Positions 46,581 through 60,400 of a stretch of 64,000 nucleotides of DNA are shown piece by piece. The notes under the pieces were generated by a model that saw only the letters and a program-made list of their open reading frames with translations, searched no databases and was not told the DNA's origin. A program made the position numbers and the translations under genes. Source of the DNA: Patiria pectinifera (Eukaryota; Echinodermata; Asteroidea; Valvatida; Asterinidae); NCBI GenBank assembly GCA_029964075.1, contig CM057144.1, positions 2,007,281-2,071,280 of the forward strand. The letters are read 5' to 3'. Position 1 is the first letter of the stretch. Each line of letters begins with the position of its first letter.

Positions 46581-49190
46581 TAGCGGGGTATTACAAGGGA
46601 TTCGTTTTTAATTCGACACCGGCAGTTGTCGACGAAAGCGGGCCTGATGACTTCTCAGTCCCGTTAATGAACGAGCTTAATTGGGAACAATACCTAGCTT
46701 ATGCTGATCGTCATCGTCATAATCCCGCCTTTCTTTGTCGCTGCAATATGTCAAACTGCTTTAGAACAGATGGAAAGCTGGAGACACTTTAAACCCCATA
46801 AAGCACAAAATAAACTGAATTTCTGTTGATAGCCCCCCCCCCCAAAAAAAAAGTTGGATTGATACTTGAAAATTGATTTAGGCCTACTGTTCAAGAGAAG
46901 AACAATGTACACTCTTCGGAAAAATAGAACTGAAAATGGCGACACAATATGATACTAGTACTAAAGAAATCCTAAAATTGCCGCCAGGTTCGGTATGAAA
47001 TGTCGCTTATTATCAGCACATAACTACAAACAATATTCGGAAATTTATATTATATTGTTGCTTCAACAATTAGCCTATAAAATATTTTTTTGTATACCGA
47101 TATAGATTCATATCCTTTCCCGTCTCTGTGGCAACTTTTCTTCGGATAATGTGGCTGGAACACAGGGCTTTTGGTCGAAAGTTACAGATTCGTGTTGCAA
47201 TAGCAATTGACAAACTAGCTACGTTATTTCTCTTTCTTTTTGACAAGCTTCGCTGAAGTTGAATCTTAAGAACAGGTTGCTGCTCTGTCGGGGTTTATTC
47301 GAAAGAAGAAAAAAAACACATTTAATTCATAAAATACTGCCATTTCCGCTTGGTTTTGTCTGGGCCTCCCCGCGCACATGGCCCCGACGGGCCCATAACT
47401 ATTTTCTGCCCCCGAACATGAACCTGGGAAATCAATCGTGAATGTATAGGCCGTAAATCAGCTGAATTTACGTCGCGGTCTTGCGATACAGTCGATGTAA
47501 CCATGCCAGAAAGAAATAGTCGCAGACTGACGGAAGTTGTAAGGTTGCTTGACGATCTATGACCAGATTCCATGAAAATCATCTTTAAGACAATTTCCTC
47601 AAATCTTCTGTCATATTAAATCATTATGGAATATTTAGCTTTCCTTTTTTTTCATTATTGAATATCTAGCTTTTCGTTTTGATTATTGAATATTTAGCTT
47701 TTCTTTTTGATACGACACTCGTTCGACATTCTGACGAACGTGGAGTGTGTGCAAATATAGGTCGACACTCTGTTCCTAGTTGATGTCTATAATTCTTGTC
47801 GATACACGAAGAGACTTCAACCGCACCTCGGATTGTGTTGGCTTTATTTTACCCTAGATCAAAATGAAGAAAAGTTCAGAATTTAATTTGGAGGTGTTTT
47901 TTTCAGTCGGCCATCTGTTAGTACTGCAACTTGGTTGAAGAAACTTTTCAGGGGTATACCTTTTAGATTTTGACTGCCCAGCAGTTTTTTTTTCGATGCT
48001 TAATACCACACGGCAAGTGTATGCATAGGGGCGTATAGGATTATAGTCTGTCAAGAAACTTATACAGGGGCGGATCTAGCTTTCAGGAAACGGGGGGTGC
48101 TTTGAAGGTTGGGGTGAGTGAAGGCGTGCAGGGGGTGCGGGGGGGGGGCTTGCCCCGTGAAAATTTTGAAATCTACGATGCTTTTTCCTGCATTCTAAGG
48201 CAATTTGAGAATAAATTTTGGAACTTTAGCATCAATTTATTATTTTGGCCTCATTTTACCATGATCATAACATTAGTTAGCGGCCGAACGAGGGGTTGCG
48301 ACCCATCTCCCGCATTCAGTAGGTTTGGAAAGAGGATGGTATATGTCAGAGTTGGAGCAAAAACAATCAGTGAGCGTAGGCTAGGGGTGGGGCACAATGT
48401 GGTCTAAAAGAGGAGGATGCATGTCACATGACACGTGACAAGAACACTGTTCTGAACAGCTTGACAGCTTTATAAGACTAAACAGAATAAAATAAAAAGT
48501 GCACAATTAACGTATATACGATGCACTGCATTGTGGGACAGTTTGCTATGGGAAATTGTGATGGCCCCACAATGCAATGCAAGATATATCTTCACTGCAC
48601 TTTTCCGCTCTGGCTGGACTATTCATAAACTTTCTTTAAAATAAGAGTAGTATCATCATGACCCTCAATAGATTCGGGATAGAGGCACGTCGCTTTTGGA
48701 CTTTTGATCCGTCCAGATGGTTTTATGTCCCGCTTCCGTTTTCATTAGCCGAACAAATTGCGCTCTTTATGGAGCATGTAATTGCGGCCGAGGTGGTCGG
48801 CGGTATACTACCGTTAGAAACGATCAAACGGTTCCTGCGATACTTTGGAAATCACTCCATCCGTGGACTCGCGTGGAAAGCAGTTTAATTGTTGTGGTCT
48901 GGGTTGATAAGAATTATAAGGGCTTTACTTTCGATTTGGCTTGATCAAATAAACACATTTTCCATGGATCTGCTGACGTTCGTGCACTTGTAGATAAAAC
49001 AACATACATGAAATATGAAATAATTAGTATTAAATAATCAGTTAATATTATATATTTACCGATTTCAAGTTCTTGTTCTCCATGTTAAGTAAATTCGTGT
49101 CCTTTAATTTAATTTAATTTATGGTTCACATTGACGTGATGTCCCAGACAGAAAAAAACTGAAATTGCTCAAAAATTTATTTCAAACACA
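46581..49190. other. Gene-poor stretch
   Basis: Includes three tandem copies of a repeat of about 30 bp (ATTATTGAATATTTAGCTTT) at 47621-47709 and AT-rich filler. No gene called. Confidence 0.4.
48065..48180. repeat. Transposon-end fragment (CAGGGGCGGATCTAG type)
   Basis: CAGGGGCGGATCTAGCTTTC followed by G-rich sequence and GGGGGGCTTGCCCCG resembles the terminus of widespread invertebrate DNA transposons. The other end is not seen. Confidence 0.4.
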
Positions 49191-49199
49191 CCCCCAAAA

Positions 49200-49520
49200 A
49201 GCCTAATTTGGACCTTGGGTCATGACGGGTGACCTCACTGTCGGGACAGACGCGCTACGCGCGCCGTGTGCCAATCACAACCCGTGACGTAACCCCTCAC
49301 GGAATAATTAATCCAGACTTTGGGTAAACACACTGCATGCTGGGAAAGGGGGCGTGGCTTAAGGCTGGCTTATCAACAAGAGAATGAAAACACCCCAATT
49401 TCTCGTCAATATACACACAGCCCGAGGGCAGGCCAGCAACAGAGTCCGGGAACAAAACTCGGCAAGAAGTCAACAGCTAAGTACACGCCGTGAACACACG
49501 GGGGCCAGTTTGGGCATTGT
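49200..49520 (+). promoter_or_regulatory. Motif-rich segment about 2 kb upstream of Zic
   Basis: Contains GTGCCAATCAC (CCAAT box), CGTGACGTAAC (CRE-like), GGGGGCGTGGC (KLF/SP-type) and ATAATTAATCC (homeodomain core) within about 150 bp, in locally raised GC. Likely a proximal enhancer or distal promoter; inferred from motifs only. Confidence 0.35.
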
Positions 49521-50099
49521 TGGGACCACGCGACACCACCTAACCACCCAATGTGTATAATCCTTTGCCCTTGTACACTACCGATACCGTATTACCCATA
49601 CTGTACTCTCTACCCCCCCCCCCCCGGCTTGCCAAGAAAAAATCTTCCCACCAAGTACAAGTAAATAAAATCAAGTATTCATGGTTTCTTAATGACGATA
49701 ACCCATGCAACACAATCTTGAACTTGGCTATTCAAAGTAACAGATGGGATCACTTTTGAATCGTGTTTAATGCCATACCTGCAGACTACTATATTGCTGT
49801 CGTGGTTTATGTGCGATGTGCGACTTTTTTTTCCAATCGTCCCGGGATAATTCTCTAAACGTGGTATATTACAGGCATTATGTGTGGTGCTTTTCAAAAG
49901 AAAGGTTTCATGGGTTGTTTGGATAACCCGTGTCCGCTCCACGGAACCTGTAATCGCGCCGTGCTCATGAATAGGCCCGTCTGTATTTATTTGATACATG
50001 TGTGTGCATAGATACATAACTTAATCCGGTGTATGCGTACAGCGTTTCTTTGCGCAAACCCAACCGATAACAAACAAAAAAGAACGGTCAAAACGTGAC

Positions 50100-50420
50100 T
50101 ATTGACAGACGGGGAAAGGGGTGGAAAGGGAGAAGTTGGTAGCCTTGAAGTCTACTGATAGTGCGCTGTCCGATGAACCAGACACAATCTCGCTTTGGCA
50201 TTGTTGCGCGTTTATAAGCAGGGCTAGTGGTAAGGGGGGCCGCGCCGGGCCGGTATTGAGTTTGGCCAGCCAGGCACAAGCCTCGGACCGGCACTGGTGC
50301 CGGAGTCGCATGCTAGACTGGCTTTGGGGAAACACCCCGAGACCAGCGATAGGCCGGGCCCGGCTAAGCTTGCAACTTCCCCGGCAAGTTCACGGACGAA
50401 AATAAGGGGGAAATGCCGCC
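50100..50420. promoter_or_regulatory. GC-rich island upstream of Zic
   Basis: CpG-rich patch (GGGGGCCGCGCCGGGCCGGT) about 1 kb from the Zic start. Frames on both strands are open because of composition, without domain content. Confidence 0.3.
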
Positions 50421-51129
50421 GCTATGTTACTGTGTAATGCCGTCCTGAATGGGGCCAGTGATTCGAAAACACAACTGTAAATTGCTTTATCCGAACTTTT
50501 TTTCTGTCTTTTTGGTGGTGGCGGTGGGGGGGGGGGGAGGAATATATATTAGTCAGTGACATGGTACGCATGAACACCTTGTCTTAGCATTATGTGCCAT
50601 CTAGCATCGGTGGAAAGTCTCAGCCATGCAACATGTAACGTACAAGTGTTGCAAGTGCCCACAGAGCATGAGCCGGCCCCATCGCTTGCCCGTTAACAGC
50701 ATGCACGCGGCTATAAAAAAGCAGCGTTTGTCCCGTGGTGTGTCGTCAAGGCTGACCCGCAACAGGCAAGGTGTAATAGCTTTACATGCTCTTCGCATAT
50801 CACTCCGTTGGTTCGGTGTGCGTGTGTACAGTATGTGTGTCAATCAGTCAGTCTTTCTTCCCCCCTCTTCTCGAAAACCCCTCCCTCTTTTTGTTAAACT
50901 TGATGACCACAATCTACACGGAGAATAACTGTACCTCTTTTTATCGTGAACTGGGACTAAAGAGGGGGCCAAACAAAAAGAAAGTGGGGGACTAAAATGT
51001 ACCCCTCTTCAGCTTCACTCCATGCTGCACACAAAACAAGAGGAGTTTAGTGAGTGGTGCCTCGAGCCCCCCACAATAGACAGTGACAACCCAACATTGA
51101 AGTGCGAGTGATTACACGCATGCGTGGTT

Positions 51130-51412
51130 CCCAAATTACCTCATCTCATTGGCCGAGCAGGCGTCAAGCTGTCACTCACCACAATGCCAACCAATCATGC
51201 GGAAGCATAATTAAACCTAATTCAGTCACGCTGGGCGCCTAACAAGCTCAGTTTTTTTTTTACGGGGGAGCTCCCTAGCGAAAGGGGCAACACTTTTACG
51301 TGTCGTTTACCGGCCGGGGATCGTCATTCGCAAGTAGGGGATCCTCCTTGGCGCGTCGGGGAAGCTTAGCAAGGACCGTCAGTCGACTGTTTTGTACACC
51401 GAGTGATACACG
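51130..51412 (+). promoter_or_regulatory. Zic promoter and 5' leader
   Basis: CTCATTGGCCGA (inverted CCAAT) and CAACCAATCATG (direct CCAAT) lie about 220-270 bases before the ATG, followed by AATTAAACCTAATTC. No TATA box is evident. A weak initiator-like GTCATTC lies near 51323. A CCAAT-type, TATA-less promoter is likely. Confidence 0.45.
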
Positions 51413-54400
51413 ATGAGTACAGAGGCGCTGCACCCGCAGTACATGGACCATTCTCTAGTCAAGCGGAGCTCGGCCTTGCGTTTCGTGGACGTGGGCCCGC
51501 ACCAGAACTACAACGGTATGCCGAGCTTCGGGCTCCCACCGCACGCCCACCACGGCCACGGCGGCGAGACGCTGGGCTCGGAGTCCAACATGCCCCCGCT
51601 GAACATGAACCCGTACGGGATGCCCGACACCTCGCACATGGGGGGCCTGAAGCTTAGCCCCCAGCACTCCCACATGGGGGAGGCCTCCATTGTTTCATCG
51701 CAGGCCAACTACGGATCTCAGTCCAACGGCTATGCCCCCCACTCGCACGCCCACGGCCACCCTAGTGTCGGGGGTTACCCCAGCCAGCCCTTCGCGACGG
51801 GACGGGACTTTCTGCTCCGCCGGGACCCGCTGCCAGGCTCCGGGATGCACCCTTCCCTGGGTGGGTTATCATCCCACGAGTCCTCCTACACCTCCAACCC
51901 AGCAGCGACCCACCACAGCATGTTCCCACCGAGCGGCTCCCTGCACCACACGGCCGACAACTCGGCCACGCATGTGATCTTCCCCGGACTCCACGATCAA
52001 TCGAGCCACGGGGGAAGCATGAACGGTCAGATGAGGCTGGGGCTACCCAGCGACATGCGGGCCGACCAGTACAACCCCATGGCCGGCCCCCGTAACGATT
52101 ACCTCACCTCGCCCCAACTCCACAACCACATGAACATGAACATGAACATTGGACCCCACCACAGCCACGCCGCGTTCTTCCGATACATGCGACAGCCCAT
52201 CAAGCAGGAACTATCCTGTCTGTGGATCGAGCAAGAACAGCCCGAGCCCAAGAAACCATGCAATAAAACTTTCACCACCATGCACGAGATCGTCACTCAT
52301 ATCACCGTGGAACATGTCGGGGGGCCCGAGCAGACCAACCACACGTGTTTCTGGCAGAACTGCTCGCGGGACCAGAAGCCGTTCAAGGCAAAATACAAAC
52401 TGGTCAATCACATCCGAGTCCACACGGGCGAGAAACCCTTCCCCTGTCCCTTCCCCGGCTGCGGGAAAGTCTTCGCACGCTCGGAAAACCTCAAGATACA
52501 CAAGCGCACACATACAGGTAAACATCACAATCACAACTTTTTTTGAGAAACTGTATTGCCACTTTCCCAAGTGGCGAATTTTTGTTGCACAAATTGGTAC
52601 GTATCGAATTTGAAAGTTGAATGTAAAATTGTGTTCATTTTGTAAGGTAAGCAATCTGACAAAAGTCACTTCTCTAACGTAATTACTCTATCCCAAACGG
52701 GCCGATTTGCATTTGAAGTCAAGGTCTTTTTTTGGCAAAGGTTGCAATATTTATCTTGTTTTAAAAGTTCTATTTTTTTCACTAAACCATAAATTTAAAA
52801 CAATTGAAGAGTACAAATAGCCTCGAATCCACCTCAAACGTCCTATAATATGAACTATATTACAAGTACAGCATAAAAAAGACGGTCAAGTTCGTGCAAT
52901 GACCTTTTTGTGACATTCACATTGTGACCACATCTCTGTTTTCAAAGAAATATGCACCAAGCAACAAAAAAAATGACAAAGTATTGGACAAACGAGGGGG
53001 GGGGGGAATTCATCTCAAAGTCATACAAGAAATTACTGTTTTTAAGTATTTGTTATATACCTTATAGAGTATTGTATTCTCACTAATCTAGTAATATCCC
53101 TTCTGCTTACTGGTGGCAGCATTTAAAATTGTGCAACAGATAAAATGATTGATATGTAGGCCTACACAGAAATTCAAATTAAACAATTACAATTCCGGCC
53201 TAGGGGCGCGATCGGTGCATGCACCATCATAACAAGTGTTATTACGCAAGGCGTGATGCGAGAAAAAAAATTAACATTCTCAATAAGACGGATGGAGATG
53301 TATCATGCATGCCGTAATAATAAGATATGGGACTGCATGGGAACCGAGAGCCTTCTATTGTCACGGCTTATATTTCTTTTTCTTTCTTCAATTGGTATAT
53401 TGTCTCCCTCCCAGCGTTTACGCTGTAATCGAGAGTATGGATTTGCCCCGCCGTAGCAGACGGCAGCGGGTAGGCGGAGGTCCCGCTGAGCTAGAGTGCA
53501 ATGCCGATGTCACATTGTCTGTGTTGGTTTCTCCAGCCTCGTGTGTATATACACACCAATGATTGGATCAAGGGATCTTTTCTCTGTGTTTTTTTCTCAC
53601 CCTATTCTTTCCGAAATGCAATTATCAAATGATGAGGAATTGCAACACAATCATATCGGAGTGGCAACTCGGATCAGTAGCTTTGTTCAGATTATTACGA
53701 AATTAAATTCGTGAGCCATTTTTTCTTTCTTTCACTCTGGCAATAGACGTCTTCAGCGGAAGTTGTTAACACGGTAATTACATTTTCTGAGTTAAGAGCG
53801 ATTTTTTTCGGAAGACTTTTGGATGCCTTTCCACTGAAGTTTTCTTACAAAGTTAAAGGGAATTCAGCTTGACTTGTTAGTGATATTGTGACTTGATATA
53901 ACTTTGCGTGGGTGCCCTTTATTTTCCTGGTAACTTCACTTAATCCTTTCAGTTAACGGTTGGCTGTACCGTTCTTGTGCAATCGCGATTTGTCATGTGT
54001 GATAGTGTGGGTCGCTTCCTGTTTTGGTCTTTGTTACTGTACAATTTGGTAAAAAACATTCTCAGAAATTTCATAATTGCTTCTTAAACGCTGGCCACTG
54101 CACTGTTTCGAAATCGTCAAATTTAATTTTGGAAAATCAATTATAGTTTCTATTAAACAAATAAAAACTTTAACTCTTGCTAAAAGTTGGAGACTTTTGG
54201 GGTATATTGAAATTGAGTATTCCTCGGTACTTTTATACAATACAAACATGAAACTAGAAAGCACTCAGAGAGCGCAAACCTCCGCCAAGGCTGAACAATT
54301 CCCCGCCATATTGTCAGTACACCCAAAAGAAATACTCGCATAAATGGTGAAGAATCCTTAAAAAAAAATCCTGGATCCAGACCCAGATCCGGATCACTTC

Positions 54401-57400
54401 CAAAATCTAATCGATTTGTACTTGTACCAAGGACCACCCCTAAAAACAATTTCATGCAAATCCGTCCATAACTTTTTGAGTTATCTTGTTAACAGACAAA
54501 CCAACCAACTAACCAACCAACCAACAAACTAACCAAATCCGATGAAAACATAACTTCCTTGTCGGAGGTAACAAAACAATTCTTGACTCTTTCTTGGAAG
54601 TTAAAACTTTGTCAACAGCGAATGACCGAGTTGCAAAACGTAATTTGGACTGGGACTGCATGAGGAATTTCGGGTTTTAAAAGCAGTGATAGACATTCAC
54701 ATCAATCAGTTTTTTTGATTTTCAAAACTGCCGACGTGCCCAGGGTTTGCAATGAATGATACGAGAGTGACAATTGTCTTATCATTAAGCAGCGGAGACG
54801 GAAGCTAATCAGTCGAATTAGTCTGATTAGTCGTGCACTCGAGCAGTAAACTGGGACTATTTCGCACCTGATAAGATCATAAACAACCTGTCACCGTACG
54901 CCATTTGATAAAGAACTACAGTTTGGCAATAGGGTATACCTGTTTGTATTTGTACTTGCGATTCGATTTTACCTTGCAAAGACGACTCCAGTATAAACAA
55001 AAACAGTACTGTGACATTTTATTTGACCGATTATTCAGACCAAATGAATAGGGCCAATAGTATAAAAGTGCAACACTCGCGTGCGATCGGCAGAAACGTT
55101 TTCAAGTGAAGTTTTGACCGTTTGGGGGTGATCCGAACAACTTTCTTTTAGCTTGACCTTTTTAGAAGATGTTTTAGAAATTGTTGTGTTTTGCAATATC
55201 GGAGGGAGGATGTATTGTCTAGAATGAAACTAAACCGTGACTATAGGTATTAACTTGACAATAGAATAATAAAAATCAGGAAAGGGCAAAAACAGAGTTT
55301 AAAATCGCATAACGATTTCTTAATGGTTTGACAGTGGATGATTGCAAAACTTCCATTGGAAGTTAAATTATTTAAAACGGATTTTATAGAGAAAGATGCA
55401 AGAAAAACAAAACAGCTAATGACATGTATATGCCTTCGACAATTGCAAAATGTAACAGTGCTGAATGCTGTCTGCACATTTATATCAAAGAGCATGATTA
55501 GGTGTAGCCCAACTGCGAATCGTCGAGAATAATTGCACTTTTTCTGTTCGGTTGGATATGGTCGGTAGGGTTCAGGCGAAAAGTCGCGAGTAAACTCATC
55601 AATCAGATTGAACGCAGAGTTGGATCAACTCTTGTATCTCGTGTAGGAAAGACGTAAAGCATGGAGTTATAGCGGGATTTAACTTGTATATTAAAAGTAC
55701 ACAATAACGCGGTGTACTCATCAGGCGACACCTACATAAACAGTGTGAAAATGCTTGTTGTAGAAAGATGATCTCATTTCACCCTCTCTAAGCATATAGG
55801 TGTACCATTCTGTCCTTAACATGCAGGGGAACGTAACTTTCTCTAATTTTCCTAAGAGTGAAACAAGAGAGCATACAATTTACAGTAAAAACTACTGTTT
55901 ATTTATATTTATAATTATTATCATTATTGTTTTTTTTTCAGATGAAAACACTTTGAATTGGAAAGAGTGAAAACTCCATCTATTCGATTGATTGCATATC
56001 ACTCTACACTTTCTAAATGTGAAAGAGTAAACAACCACTCCATGTAAGACCCATAACGGGGAACAACTCTGTTTGAGTGGTTTTTTTAGTGGTTGTTCAC
56101 TGTGGCCCATACTAGTGAAAACCACTCTAATAAAGAGTGAATTAACTTCTACTTTTTTTTAAAGAGCATGTGGGGGACAACTTCAAGTGGTTTTTCACTT
56201 GTCTTACAATTAGAGAGTAAGATTAGATTATATTCGATTGTTCTACTGCCGTCTGTATTTGTTACAAGGTATAGTAATATATTTGCTGTGGGTCTCGTGC
56301 TCATCAAAACATTAAAATATGCTGAATCGTGTTGTCCACAGTTTCAGTTGGTGGAGGAGTTTTCGCTCTCTTGAAACATGGGGAACAAGACAGCAGTCAG
56401 GCACTTCACATACAAGAAGTATTCCTGAGCTTTAAACTACTTGATAACCTGGCAAACGACAAAGACAAAACAACAGCAGAAGTTCTCACCTACTTTCCCG
56501 TAACCAATTAAGCCGAGCTCCGCCCCGGAATGCCCCATCACAAAACCCACGGTGTTTTGCTTTGCCTCGTAAATCTTACAAAACGGAGACAAATGCTCTC
56601 CCCTCGAATTAATGATTTCTCGTTTACACCTGCCCAGAGTGCAAGGCCCCCAATCTCCAAGACACATTAAAAAAAGAGGTGTAGTGTTGATGCAATTACA
56701 AGCTTGCTCTTTTTTTCCTTGTATCTGTCTCACGCTACTTCTTGTCAAGAGCCGCCATATTACTCCCCTGGGAGTCGTATCCCTCCGCGGTTTACCCACT
56801 TTCCGTAATCATTTCCTTTTGGTGTTTGTTGTGCGCCTTTTTTATGTGTGTCTTAAGGTGGGCCATTTCAAGTAGTTATATTATGTGAGCCAGTATAATT
56901 CAAGTGGATATGGACGAGATTCGCATGGTTTCCCGCCTGCTTTGTTTCCATGGAAACTGTTCCTTGTCCAGAACCATCTTGAAAGAAAGACACAACATTA
57001 CATGGCCCTTTTACAATTTGGTACTCAAACTGAAACAGTTGCATGTGGAGCTGACCTATTATCTTGTTCGTGTATAGTAACAGTCTTGATTTTTTGACCC
57101 CATATTGTTGGATAGACTCCAATCAGTGCTGAAATGCTTTGTATAGTGTCTTGTGTCATGGCACGAATGCCTCAATGCGAGGAAAACGGCTTGAGATGAA
57201 GGATAGCTCATTGCCCTATAGGACATGGATCCAGCAATGCTCTCAAATTTGTGGACTTCTGTTTAAGAGACTCTTAAAAAAATACTTGTTTTTGGTTTCA
57301 TCTGTTCACAATTCTGTTGATTTGTTTACAGCGCTTTGAATCCTTTGGCAGAGGCACTCTATAAATTACAGTCATTATTATAAGTTAAGACATGATTTTG

Positions 57401-60400
57401 GAAGTTCGGGGATAGTTTTTCAGCATATCCCTGGAACTTGCGCAAACTTTTGACCCATTGAATATCGAGCTATTAACGGTTCAGGCTGCTTCGTTGCAGT
57501 CGATTGCAATCAAGACATGACACACGTTTAGCCGAGGCGTGAACATAATGATAAACATGTACCGATAGATCTTCGTTGGCTGAACCAGTCCCTCTGTAAA
57601 TTGCTTTTAAACTGGAACCAGCTATCGCTGATTCTTGATGGCTTGGGTTGTAAATAAGTCGGGGTTGGAATTCGTGACATAAGCGTGTATAGGGAATGAC
57701 TTACAGCTGTAAGGGTGATGATTTATCTGCTCCGTTGTCGTCGCTGGGAGGTTTTTTTCACCTCTTCTCTTCTCTCGTTGAGATGAAGGGCTGTGACTGA
57801 TGGGTCGCGGCCCCCAACAAATTCGCCACTTCGTCACAATAAACAAACAATCTTGTCGGGGAGAAAACAACACTTCCGAATTTTTTACGACCCGCGTGAT
57901 GGGACGACTCGACGGGATGCAGACCGTATTTTGCTATAGAGTCAGTTGGTCTGGAAATCACTCCTCGAAAGGTTCTGCTTTTGAAAATCGAGCAATTCGA
58001 ATTTGAATCGAGTGAGATTTTGTGGAACATTCTCCATGGTGGAATCAAAGTAATTATTTATGAATCTATGATAGGGATTTCGACAAATGATTGTCATCGT
58101 GTTGTTGATTTATAAGTCAAGTTACACTCTGTTCAGACCTACTTTGCAAGTGCCGAAGATTTCGCTTCAATCATCATACCTTGCAACACGTAAGGTTTGA
58201 GTATTTTTTATAACTATATACAGACAACAATTTCGTTTACATGAGCTCTTTTGATTTTAACAGACGTCTTTTTTTCTAGTTCTTAGTCAATTTTCGAATA
58301 ATACAAAACCCTCGAAAGGGTAAAACAGTCTTAAATATCTCAGATTTGACAGATAAACCTAGTAACAGGACATTTAGGCTCAGCTGGGCGAATCTGAAAA
58401 TCAGTCAAATTATTTCGAATAAGTTTGTAGCAAATTTGAAAATTCGAATGTATACAGCGAATGGGAATCTAGAGACTATAGGTTTCATTGACTATTCATG
58501 AATATGTAAGTATTCTGAATAAAAACATATTTCAAGAGTTAGACAAGAGGTCGAGATAGTTTAGAAAAACTTTCCATTCATGGGAAAAACTCATGTACAT
58601 GTACAACCCATGTACATGTACATGTCATGGTGTGCGTCTAATGCTATAGTGCCGCACTTAAAAATAGAAATCATCGACATGCTTTTCAAGTTGTGAATTG
58701 TCCACTAGCCTTGGTGACATTGATTTTAAGACATGTTCTTTTGTTCAGCCACATTTTATTTATTGAGAAGCTGAGATCTCCCATAGCGCGATTCTAGGCC
58801 AAACGACGCAGGGCATGGCTTCGAAAAATGATAGCTCGAAGTAACTGATTCTTTCTGACAAATAAGCAGTAAACAACAACATAAATGAGGTCGGATTAAT
58901 AGCGAAGAACTGGCTTATTAGAATTTGCGCCTGATTTTGAGGATTTCAAAGATAAGTGTCTGTAGAGACACGCATGCTAACAGAGTTCGCTGTCTCGCAC
59001 ATTCTAACAGTGAGCCCAAGCGATAACAACATGGCGATAAACATGATAATCCGATAACCTACATATCGGTAATTCGATTCGTGGCTATGTGCGGCACCGG
59101 TTGTAGAAGTTCAACGAACGGTGCAACTTTCTTCTGCAAACTAACGCGATCAAAGCACTGGGGAAGAAGACTATTAGTTTTTGCAAACTTGACAAAAGTT
59201 TTCGAAATGAAAATGGTAGACAGCCGTTCTTCATTCGCTCATATTAAAGATATTAACTGCTTGAATGCTTGTGTAAATGATAAGTAACACACAACTTATT
59301 AGATACATATTTTTGAGCATTATTTTCTTGAGATGGCGTGGTTAACATTTTTTTTTACAGTTTTTGTAAGACATAACTCTGTGATCTTCGTGACAGTTTT
59401 TGTTTAATTGCGTCCTAGTTTTTGTTTAATTGCGTCCTAGTTTTTGTGTGATTGCGTCCCTACATTTTTGATGATACTTATCGTTCATTTCGAATTATAC
59501 AGCTGTGACAGCTGGATACAAATTGTCCAGGTATATGTGGGTTTTGAAAATAATTATCATCGTTAACACAGAGCGCGTCCCGCATTAAATATTTACGAGC
59601 AGTTATGCTTTAATATGGAAACGTACCAGTTATACACAATCGCATCACCGACACCCCCACTCGCACCGCGTCAATCCCAGTGGAGTCCGGGGTGTCATAT
59701 CGCCCGCCCCTGGGCCCCTCAGCCCCCTGTCACAGGGGGACGGAAAACCAGGGCGTGAATGAAGCCAGTTAGCCGGGGCGCTCACGGCTGACAACCCCGC
59801 CGAGAAACTGCGGCGCGCCGCCAGTAAACTCGGAGTCTAGTTTCATTCGGGTATATTACCGCACGTCCCGTCCAATAACTCCGGCGGTGCTTACAATCTC
59901 GCACACTTCGAAGGCAGTGCTAGATTTCGGACCTCCTTCGTGGTTTGTGTGTCTTAAGATTGTTCTCTCTCTTCCTGTTTGATTGCGTTAGTGTGGCAAT
60001 TTGAAGTTACCACTGCAAAGGTTAATACATTCGTCGTCAACTTTAAAGCTTTGTTTATGAAGAAGCTTTCGCCTGAAATCATCCCACACTCGCCCGTTCA
60101 TTTTTTTTAAATCTAAATTTGTTTTCTTGAACTAAAATCAATTAATAAATTGAAGTGGTTCTCACCCCCCCCTTCCACTGCCACCAACTGAACAAACTCA
60201 ATTTGCACTGACGACTGTAACTACTCCGTGATATGTAAGTAATGCCTACCCCTTCACTTCAGCTTTGTCTGAGACGCGCTTACATTTTGCTCTTTCAATC
60301 ATTTTTTTTTGCCCCGGTTGATCTGAGCTCCGCCAACAAGGCAGCGAAATTACAAGCCGGCAATATTATTATTACTGTCTCACTCGCTCCTGAAGTTGTA

